A stretch of 39,876 nt of DNA from Polyangiaceae bacterium (GTDB lineage Bacteria > Myxococcota_A > Polyangia > Polyangiales > Polyangiaceae): contig JALHPN010000066.1 of assembly GCA_022842465.1 (NCBI GenBank), forward strand, positions 1 through 39,876, read 5' to 3'. Made by a program: the position numbers and the translations under genes. Of the stretch, positions 33,859 through 39,876 are shown piece after piece. Below the pieces are notes generated by a model that made no database searches, was not told the origin of the DNA, and saw nothing but the letters and a program-made list of their open reading frames with translations. The first letter of the stretch is position 1. Every line of letters begins with the position of its first letter.

Positions 33859-36800
33859 TTGTCGACTCCGTTCACGGAAGCGCTGAGCCAGCTCTCCGAC
33901 AGCTCCTTGCGTAGGCTGCTCGGGCAGAGGGCGTTCAACCGAGGCTACGACTACGTTCGTCGTGGCGCGGTCTCGGACGTCGAGATGGAGGAGCTCGCCG
34001 CGCGCGGACACGTCCGCGGGACCGAGCCCGATCCCTACGCCGTCCGCGTCCACGTGACGCCGAACGGCTTCGGCAGCGAGTGCACGTGCCCGGTCTTCAG
34101 CAAGATCAAGGGCGGGCACTGCAAGCACGTCGCGGCCCTCCTCATCGCGGCCCGTGACAAGGTCCGTCCGCGGGCGCCCCGACCGGATCGGCCCTCCGCC
34201 CCGCGCCACGAGGGGATGCGCGTCGGACACGACAACGGCGTGCCGCCGCCGCTCCCGTCGGCTCACGCCCACGACGGCCTCGACTCCGCGATGGGCGGCG
34301 GGTCGAGCCGTCGAGCGCGTCGCCGCGCACGGAAGCTCGCCTCGCAGCGCGGCGGGCCGGCGCTCGGTCCGGCGCCCCGGATGCCGTCGTACGACCGCGC
34401 CGAGCGCAACGACCGCCTCGGTCCGGCCTTCGGCGTCGATGCCTGGGTCTCGGAGCCGATGCCGCCGGCCCCGAAGACGCTCGAGTACCGCATGCAGGTG
34501 CGGCCGAACGCGCTCCACGTGACGATCCTCGATCCGGACGCGCGGACGCCGCTCTCCGCGAGCCAGCTCCTCGCGTTCCAGGCCCAGAAGCCGACCGCCG
34601 ATCGGGACGCGCTCCGCGTCCTCGCGCGGCTCGAAGAGGGGGGGCCTCGCCGCGTGGGGATCGACGCGCGGGGCGAGGACGCGGCCGACCTCCTCCCGCT
34701 CCTCAAGGGCAGGCGCATCATCCTCGAGCCGCAGATGATGGAGCTCCGCTTCGGCGACGAGCCCCTCCGTCCGAAGTTCGACCTCGAGCTCTCCCAGGAC
34801 GGTCGCGAGGTCGTGGTGAAGTCGGCGTTCCAGCGCGCGGGAGACCCGCGCAGGTTCTCCACCCAGCACGGCGGGTGGTTCGAGGGCAGCCCTGGCTGGC
34901 ACATCGACACGCAGGAAGGGTGGGCTCGCCCGCTCGATCGACGCGTCTCGCCCGCGAGCATCCGGCGCCTCATGCGGACGCCGACGATCACGGAGTCGAT
35001 CGACAACTTGCCCGTGCTCATCGCGCAGGGCCTCCCCAAGGTCGCCCTCGAGGTCGGCGCGGAGCTCCCGGAGCTCTCGCAGGTCGCCGACGTCATCGAC
35101 ATCCGGCCCACGTTCCGTCTCCGCGCCGGCGGCGCGCTCACCGAGGCGCACGTCTCCCTCCGCGCCGCGTACGAGGACGTCGAGATCGACGTACGCGCCG
35201 ACGGGATGACGCCGCCCGTGATCGTGAAGCCCCCGAAGGCGAGCGCGAAGAGCGAGGACGACGACCTCACGATGGGCGCGCGGCGCGTGCCGGCGTCGAA
35301 GCGTGCGACGGTCATCCGCTGCGACATCGTCGCCCAGCAGGAGGCGACCGGCGCCCTCCGCGGGCTCGGGCTCGTCCCCGACGAGGACGGCACCGGGTTC
35401 ATCGCGCGCGGCGACGACGCCATCCAGTTCTGGACCGAAGCCGTCGGCTCCCTGCCCGACGACTGGGACCTCTTCATCCCCGACGACCTCGTCGACGTCC
35501 AGGTTCGCACGAGCTCGCTCGCGGCGAACGCGCGCGTCTCGAGCGGTGTCGACTGGCTCTCGCTCCGCCTCTCGTTCGAGTCGGAGGGCGTCCCCGTCAC
35601 GCAAGAGGAGCTCGCGCGCTGCCTCTCCGAGGGGCGTCGCTACGTCCGCCTCTCGGACGGCTCGTTCGCGAAGCTCGACGTCGACAAGGTGAGGTCCGTC
35701 CTCGCGCGGCAGGCCGAGATCCTCGCGACGAGCGGCGCGCAAGGCGGGAAGCTCCCGCTCTCGCAGGCGGGCCGCATCCAGGAGCTGCTCGAGCAGGTCG
35801 GCAAGGCGCACGTCTCCGACGGCGCGAAGGACCTCTTCCAGAAGCTCCAGAACGTCGACGAGATCAAGGTCGTCAAGAAGCCGCGCAACCTGAAGGCGCA
35901 GCTCCGGCCCTATCAGGAGCAGGGCTTCCAGTGGCTCTGGTTCCTCCACGAGATCGGATCGGGCGGCATCCTCGCCGACGACATGGGCCTCGGGAAGACC
36001 GTGCAGACCATCGCGCTCCTCCTCGCGGTGAAGAGCGCCGTCGAGAAGGACGCGAAGGCGGACGGCACCAAGAAGTTCAAGGCGCTCATCGTTGCGCCCA
36101 CGAGCGTCGTGACGAACTGGGAGCGCGAGCTCGACAAGTTCTCGCCGTCGATCAAGCACATGGTCTGGCACGGCGTGGACCGCAAGGACCGCATCGAGGA
36201 GCTCGAGGACGCGGACGTCGTCATCACGAGCTACGCGCTCCTCCGCCGCGACGAGGAGCTGCTCGCGAAGCTCGATCTCCGCTACGCGATCCTCGACGAG
36301 GCGCAGAACATCAAGAACCCGCTCTCCGCCACGGCCCGCGCCGCCAAGCGCCTCAAGGCCGACCGCCGGCTCGCGCTCTCGGGCACGCCGATCGAGAACC
36401 GGCTCTCCGAGATCTGGTCCATCTTCGACTTCGTCAGCCCGGGGCTCCTCGGGCCGCTCGACAAGTTCGAGGAGCGCTACGCCCGGCCGATCGACGCGGG
36501 CGACCAGAAGACCGCGGCGCGCCTCCGGGCGACGATCCATCCGTTCATCCTGAGGCGGACGAAGTCGGAGGTCGCGAAGGATCTCCCCGAGAAGATCGAG
36601 ATGGATCAGATCTGCGATCTGACGGGCGAGCAGGCCGCGCTCTACGGTGCCGTGCTCAAGGAGGTCCGCGCGCAGGTCATGGGCGAGGTCGAGCGCCAGG
36701 GGCTCGCCAAGAGCCAGATCCAGATCCTCGCGGGGCTCACACGGCTCCGTCAGGCCGCGTGCGATCCGCGCCTCCTCGGCCTTCCCCGCGACTTCGGCGA

Positions 36801-37320
36801 CGAGGACTCGGGCAAGCTCCTCGCGCTTCGCGAGCTCATCCAGACGTCGATCGCGGGCGGGCACCGCGTCCTCGTCTTCAGCCAGTTCGTGTCGATGCTC
36901 ACCCTCATCCGTCGCGCGATGGAGGAGGACGGCGTCGCCTACGAGTACCTGGACGGCTCGACCAAGGACCGCATGGGCAAGGTCGAGAACTTCCAGCGCG
37001 AGGACGGCCCGCCGGTCTTCCTCATCTCGCTCAAGGCGGGCGGCGCCGGGTTGAACCTCACCGCGGCCGACACCGTCATCCACTTCGACCCGTGGTGGAA
37101 CCCCGCCGTCGAGGATCAGGCGACCGACCGCGCCCACCGCATCGGCCAGATGAAGGTCGTCACGACCTATCGCCTCGTCGCGAAGGGCACGATCGAGGAG
37201 AAGATCCTCGAGCTCGGCGGCAAGAAGCGGGAGCTCGTCGGCGCCGTCCTCAGCGAGGACGTCGGCGGCGCGAAGAAGCTCACCAAGGGCGACCTCGAGG
37301 ACCTGTTCCGCTTCGACTGA
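33859..37320 (+). CDS. SNF2-type DNA translocase with SWIM zinc finger
   Basis: From TTG 33859 the protein is 1153 residues. The N-terminal SWIM finger is C75-x-C77-x10-C88-x-H90 (ECTCPVF, GHCKHVAALL). A large unassigned middle part of about 600 residues follows. The SNF2 motor starts near 690: QLRPYQEQGFQWLWFL, Walker A DDMGLGKT (707-714), DEAQ in place of DEAH (813-816), SGTPIENRLSEIWSIFDF, QLAGLTRLRQAACDP-like stretch, VFSQFVSML, LKAGGAGLNLTAADTVIHFDPWWNPAVEDQATDRAHRIGQ. These proteins move on DNA and remodel bound complexes. The start is uncertain: in-frame TTG at 33709 and GTG at 33742 also exist, but LSTPFTEALSQLSD is where family members begin. It is divergent from the sctJ-Mla operon. 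Confidence 0.9.
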   Translation: MSTPFTEALSQLSDSSLRRLLGQRAFNRGYDYVRRGAVSDVEMEELAARGHVRGTEPDPYAVRVHVTPNGFGSECTCPVFSKIKGGHCKHVAALLIAARDKVRPRAPRPDRPSAPRHEGMRVGHDNGVPPPLPSAHAHDGLDSAMGGGSSRRARRRARKLASQRGGPALGPAPRMPSYDRAERNDRLGPAFGVDAWVSEPMPPAPKTLEYRMQVRPNALHVTILDPDARTPLSASQLLAFQAQKPTADRDALRVLARLEEGGPRRVGIDARGEDAADLLPLLKGRRIILEPQMMELRFGDEPLRPKFDLELSQDGREVVVKSAFQRAGDPRRFSTQHGGWFEGSPGWHIDTQEGWARPLDRRVSPASIRRLMRTPTITESIDNLPVLIAQGLPKVALEVGAELPELSQVADVIDIRPTFRLRAGGALTEAHVSLRAAYEDVEIDVRADGMTPPVIVKPPKASAKSEDDDLTMGARRVPASKRATVIRCDIVAQQEATGALRGLGLVPDEDGTGFIARGDDAIQFWTEAVGSLPDDWDLFIPDDLVDVQVRTSSLAANARVSSGVDWLSLRLSFESEGVPVTQEELARCLSEGRRYVRLSDGSFAKLDVDKVRSVLARQAEILATSGAQGGKLPLSQAGRIQELLEQVGKAHVSDGAKDLFQKLQNVDEIKVVKKPRNLKAQLRPYQEQGFQWLWFLHEIGSGGILADDMGLGKTVQTIALLLAVKSAVEKDAKADGTKKFKALIVAPTSVVTNWERELDKFSPSIKHMVWHGVDRKDRIEELEDADVVITSYALLRRDEELLAKLDLRYAILDEAQNIKNPLSATARAAKRLKADRRLALSGTPIENRLSEIWSIFDFVSPGLLGPLDKFEERYARPIDAGDQKTAARLRATIHPFILRRTKSEVAKDLPEKIEMDQICDLTGEQAALYGAVLKEVRAQVMGEVERQGLAKSQIQILAGLTRLRQAACDPRLLGLPRDFGDEDSGKLLALRELIQTSIAGGHRVLVFSQFVSMLTLIRRAMEEDGVAYEYLDGSTKDRMGKVENFQREDGPPVFLISLKAGGAGLNLTAADTVIHFDPWWNPAVEDQATDRAHRIGQMKVVTTYRLVAKGTIEEKILELGGKKRELVGAVLSEDVGGAKKLTKGDLEDLFRFD

Positions 37321-37339
37321 GGCTTGGACCGAGGAAGGT

Positions 37340-37355
37340 GCGGTCCCGAGACCGC
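37340..37355 (+). terminator. Hairpin after the SNF2 gene
   Basis: GCGGTC and GACCGC pair around a CCGA loop, 20 bases after the SNF2 stop. The stem is six base pairs and no T run follows, so it is only a weak candidate. Confidence 0.3.
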
Positions 37356-37373
37356 GTCGCGGAGAGAAGAGGC

Positions 37374-38186
37374 ATGCGCACGACGCTCCGATCGGTGGTC
37401 ACCTGCCTCGTCCTCGGGTCGGTTCTCGTCGCGTGCAGCGGCAGCTCGGGGGACGTTGCCGGCGTGTCGTCTGGAACGCCGGGCGACGGCGCGAGCTCAG
37501 GGGCGCCGCCGCCGGCGAGCGGCGCTTGCGGCGGCCGGGTCGCGTGCGGAGCTCACTGCACGAACCTCGACGAGGACCGCCGGCACTGCGGCGCCTGCGG
37601 GCGCGCGTGCGCGGACGGTGAAGTGTGCGACGACGGTGTCTGCGTCGCGGGCACGTGCGAGGCGAGGTTCGCGACGACGTGCGGCGACCTCTGCGTCCAG
37701 GAGCGCGACCACCCCCAGCACTGCGGGGCATGCGGGAACGCGTGCGCCGCAGGCACCGTCTGCCACGAGGGCGCGTGCGTAGCGGCGCTCGGGACCGGCA
37801 CGTCGTGCGCCGACCCCGTCGTGATGCCCGGCGGCGGCGACAACGTTCGCGTCGCCTTCACGTTCGACGGCGCGTCCGAGACGCAGGTGCTCACGTGCGG
37901 CGACCTCACCGCGCGTCCGCGCCGCGTCTTCCGGTTCACCGCGAACAAGACGAAGGACGGCGCGCGCTTCGAGATCGAGGGCGGCCTCCCGACGAACGAC
38001 CTCGTGCTCGAAGTGTTCTCCGAGCCGTCGTGCGAGCCGGCGCGGTCCGTCGGTTGCAGCGACGACGATCGGGACGCGCGGCCCGTCCTCGAGATTCCGA
38101 TCACGTCGGGAAAGACGTACTTCGTCGTCGTGTCCTCGAAGGGGCCGCCGCCGCCGGGCACCTTCTACGTGAAGTTCGACGACTGA
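37374..38186 (+). CDS. Lipoprotein with tandem Cys repeats
   Basis: The 270-residue protein has signal peptide RTTLRSVVTCLVLGSVLVAC (lipobox LVAC) and a Ser/Gly/Pro linker. Two tandem copies of a Cys-rich unit follow (about residues 52-135): CGAHCTNLDEDRRHCGACGRACADGEVC and CGDLCVQERDHPQHCGACGNACAAGTVC, each with the HCGACG core common in Myxococcota lipoproteins. The last 120 residues are a beta-sandwich-like domain (VRVAFTFDGASETQVL, RRVFRFTANKTKDGARFEI, GKTYFVVVSSKGPPPPGTFYVKF) that looks like a pre-peptidase C-terminal domain, with a disulfide-prone CEPARSVGC. It likely sits at the outer surface. GGAG lies nine bases before the ATG. Confidence 0.8.
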   Translation: MRTTLRSVVTCLVLGSVLVACSGSSGDVAGVSSGTPGDGASSGAPPPASGACGGRVACGAHCTNLDEDRRHCGACGRACADGEVCDDGVCVAGTCEARFATTCGDLCVQERDHPQHCGACGNACAAGTVCHEGACVAALGTGTSCADPVVMPGGGDNVRVAFTFDGASETQVLTCGDLTARPRRVFRFTANKTKDGARFEIEGGLPTNDLVLEVFSEPSCEPARSVGCSDDDRDARPVLEIPITSGKTYFVVVSSKGPPPPGTFYVKFDD

Positions 38187-38215
38187 GGCTGTAGCCGCGC
38201 AGGGCGGACGTCGCG

Positions 38216-38221
38216 TACGCT
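38216..38221 (+). promoter_or_regulatory. Likely -10 box TACGCT of the TerB-like gene
   Basis: TACGCT ends seven bases before the ATG at 38229, and no Shine-Dalgarno is present. Transcription would start at the A of ATG or next to it. Confidence 0.5.
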
Positions 38222-38228
38222 GCGTGTC

Positions 38229-38762
38229 ATGATCTGGCTCTCGAACTCCACGCTCGGCCGTCTCCGCGATCAGCTCCAGGCGCGCGGGCAGCGTCCGTCC
38301 ATCGTCGCGCCCGAGCCCGGGGCGTCGCCCGAGACGATCGAGATGCTGACCGTCAAGGCGGAGTACGGCCCTCTCGCCGAGGCGATGTACTTGATGATGA
38401 GCGCCGACGGGAAGATCTCGAACGACGAGCGCGAGGTCCTCAAGGGCGCGCTCCGCAACCTCTCCGGCGACGCCATCCGCGGCGCGCAGATCGAGATGCT
38501 GCTCGACGAGGCGACCAAGCTCGCGGCGGACGAGGGGCGCGACGCCCGCATGAGCGCGGTCGTGTCGGCGCTCCATGAAGATCGCGCGCGCGCCGAGGTC
38601 GCCTTCGTGCTCGCCTCCGCCATCGCGTTCGCGGACAACGCGATCGCCGACGAGGAGAACGAGACCCTCAACGCCTTCGCCGAGGGGCTCGGGATCGACG
38701 AGGCGCGCGCGAACGAGCTCCTCGACGACGTCGAGAAGGACCTGACCGCCCAGAAGAGCTGA
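38229..38762 (+). CDS. TerB-like protein
   Basis: The 177-residue protein is helical and matches the TerB family in having two similar acidic units: EAMYLMMSADGKISNDEREVLKGALRNL (about 56-83) and VLASAIAFADNAIADEENETLNAFAEGL (about 125-152). In TerB these acidic residues bind a metal ion near the membrane. The family is linked to tellurite and phage-stress operons in other species, but here it stands alone, with no other ter genes in reach. The first 40 residues (STLGRLRDQLQARGQRPS) are an extra basic part that could bind membrane or nucleic acid. A hairpin at 38765 follows. Confidence 0.8.
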   Translation: MIWLSNSTLGRLRDQLQARGQRPSIVAPEPGASPETIEMLTVKAEYGPLAEAMYLMMSADGKISNDEREVLKGALRNLSGDAIRGAQIEMLLDEATKLAADEGRDARMSAVVSALHEDRARAEVAFVLASAIAFADNAIADEENETLNAFAEGLGIDEARANELLDDVEKDLTAQKS

Positions 38763-38764
38763 CG

Positions 38765-38793
38765 GAATCCTTCTGCCATCTGCTGGCGGATTC
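38765..38793 (+). terminator. Bulged hairpin between the TerB-like gene and the kinase
   Basis: GAATCC pairs with GGATTC, and inside GCCA pairs with TGGC around a TCTGC loop, with an unpaired TTCT. It starts three bases after the TerB stop codon and may end that transcript or act as an operator of the kinase gene. Confidence 0.35.
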
Positions 38794-38807
38794 ACGGGGG
38801 AGTCCGG

Positions 38808-38813
38808 TACGAT
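38808..38813 (+). promoter_or_regulatory. Likely -10 box TACGAT of the kinase gene
   Basis: TACGAT ends nine bases before the GTG at 38823. No clear -35 is seen, and the box sits right after the inverted repeat at 38765-38793. Confidence 0.45.
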
Positions 38814-38822
38814 CCCCGTTGC

Positions 38823-39876
38823 GTGTTCAGGTCCGGAGCAGGCGAGCGCATCGGCGGGTATCGTGTCGTTCGCCGCCTGGCGACCGGCGGCACGAGCGAC
38901 GTGCTGCTCGCGAAGGCGGAGGGGCCGCACGGCTTCGAGCGCACCGTCGTCCTCAAGCTCCTCCTCGCCCAGTACCAGGACGACCAGGAGGCGATGGCGA
39001 TGTTCGCGCGCGAGGCGTCGGCCTACGCGCGCCTGTCGCACGCGTCCATCGTCCAGCTCTACGACTTCTTCGCCCAGAGCGGGCAGCTCGTCATGGTCCT
39101 CGAATACGTCGATGGGCCCGCGCTCCATCGGCTCCGCGGGATGCTCCGCACCGTCGGGCAGCACGTCGAGGATCGCGGCGCGCTCTACCTCGCGACGCGC
39201 ATCTTCGCTGCGCTCGCGGCCGCCCACTCCGCCAAGGACGAGAGCAACGCGCTCGCGCCGGTCATCCACCGCGACGTGAACCCGTCGAACATCCTCTTGC
39301 CCTGGGACGGCCAGGTGAAGATCGCGGATTTCGGCGTCGCGAAGGTGAGCGGCACCGGACACCAGAGCTCCGTCGGCGTCCTCAAGGGGACGTACGGGTA
39401 CATGGCGCCCGAGCAGGTCACGGGCGAGCCCGTGACGCCGGCGACCGACGTCTACGCCGGCGCCATCGTGCTGTGGGAGCTTCTCACGAGGCGCCGTGCG
39501 TTCCAGCGCGGCGCGCTACCGGAGGTCGAGGCGTTGCGGCAGATGTCGGAGCCGCGCATCCCGTCGCTCGACACCGTGCGGCCCGAGCTGCCGAAGGGCC
39601 TGCGCGACCTCGTCAGGCGCGCCCTGACGCCCGACGTCCGGCAGCGAGACGTGACCGCGGAGGAGGCCGTGGCGGTGCTCCGTTCGCTCGTGTCGACGGA
39701 CGAAGGACGCGAGAGCCTCGCGTCGTCGCTCGCGGCCGTGCGCCACGAGCCGCGCCCGCAGATGACGAGCGCGCCACCGCCCGAGGACGAGACGCAGCGT
39801 GTGCCGTTCGCGGCGCCGCGCACGGCGCAGGCGCCTAGCCCCGCAGCCGGTGCGCCGCCGTCCGCGCCGAAGCCCC
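38823..39876 (+). CDS. Ser/Thr protein kinase (3' end cut by window)
   Basis: An open frame of 351 complete codons from GTG 38823 runs past the end of the window. The kinase domain spans about residues 11-260: Gly loop LATGGTSDVLLAK, Lys K45 in TVVLKLLL, catalytic HRDVNPSN (H149-D151), ADFGVAK (D169) and GTYGYMAPEQ (APE at 195-197). The catalytic loop has Asn where most kinases of this type have Lys (HRDLKPxN); Ser or Asn here is common in myxobacterial kinases. After about residue 290 a Pro/Ala/Ser-rich linker begins. It may phosphorylate a target of the FHA regulator in this same window, which is inference. GTG at 38823 starts the conserved GERIGGYRVVRRL. Confidence 0.9.
   Translation, partial: MFRSGAGERIGGYRVVRRLATGGTSDVLLAKAEGPHGFERTVVLKLLLAQYQDDQEAMAMFAREASAYARLSHASIVQLYDFFAQSGQLVMVLEYVDGPALHRLRGMLRTVGQHVEDRGALYLATRIFAALAAAHSAKDESNALAPVIHRDVNPSNILLPWDGQVKIADFGVAKVSGTGHQSSVGVLKGTYGYMAPEQVTGEPVTPATDVYAGAIVLWELLTRRRAFQRGALPEVEALRQMSEPRIPSLDTVRPELPKGLRDLVRRALTPDVRQRDVTAEEAVAVLRSLVSTDEGRESLASSLAAVRHEPRPQMTSAPPPEDETQRVPFAAPRTAQAPSPAAGAPPSAPKP

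Noticed and set aside
33700..33860. A sigma-54 promoter before the SNF2 gene
   Set aside because: The stretch with TTGTTGCCC has no GG at the -24 position with correct spacing to GC at -12.
33793..37137. A 1114-residue open frame on the minus strand inside the SNF2 gene
   Set aside because: It is fully antisense to a gene with clear helicase motifs and consists of Arg/Glu/Leu-rich translation typical of the reverse frame in GC-rich DNA.
34875..37373. A long frame that continues upstream of the lipoprotein at 37374
   Set aside because: The upstream part is a shadow of the SNF2 gene; only the part from ATG 37374 has a signal peptide and a ribosome binding site.

Overview
The window reads as chromosomal DNA of a very GC-rich, Gram-negative predatory or soil bacterium of the Myxococcota, most likely class Polyangia. 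This is inferred from gene content: many short-lived-looking lipoproteins with Cys clusters, a DUF4388 protein, an FHA-sigma54 activator, a Ser/Thr kinase with an HRDVNPSN loop, a TerB-like protein and an SPOR protein, with almost every third codon position G or C. There are 41 genes that I can support and no rRNA, tRNA, CRISPR array, insertion sequence or phage gene. Both ends cut genes: a ketosynthase-like gene at the left and a Ser/Thr kinase at the right.

Left part (1-16.5 kb): the tail of a fatty-acid/polyene-type cluster (Cys-less ketosynthase, lipoprotein, ketosynthase fused to a decayed second ketosynthase domain), followed by accessory genes: several lipoproteins, a metallophosphoesterase, a sugar-1-phosphate nucleotidyltransferase, an SPOR protein, a glutamine-amidotransferase-like protein lacking its nucleophile, a ribosome-hibernation-like protein, an FHA-sigma54 activator and dephospho-CoA kinase (coaE).

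Middle (16.5-28.2 kb): core genes dnaE, rlmB and pyrF mixed with regulators (orphan MoxR ATPase, DUF4388 protein, TetR), a crotonase, a coiled-coil membrane protein and a free-standing biotinyl domain.

Right part (28.2-39.9 kb): a seven-gene minus-strand operon (33664 to 28208) that is the most interesting item. It encodes a type III secretion-like inner-ring lipoprotein (SctJ/YscJ), two different Mla-type ABC ATPases, two different MlaE permeases, a small membrane protein and one MCE (MlaD-like) protein. The two ATPases carry complementary defects: one has a changed Walker A glycine and no switch histidine, the other a broken signature motif. Placed head to tail in a heterodimer, all three changes fall in the same nucleotide site, leaving one fully canonical site. 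This predicts an asymmetric heterodimeric lipid transporter, with an SctJ-like ring protein as a possible new envelope-spanning part. Next to it lie a SWIM-zinc-finger SNF2 helicase, a Cys-repeat lipoprotein, a TerB-like protein and the kinase.

A second general signal is regulatory: several genes without a Shine-Dalgarno have a TANNNT hexamer 6-10 bases before the start codon, as expected for -10 boxes of leaderless or nearly leaderless mRNAs.
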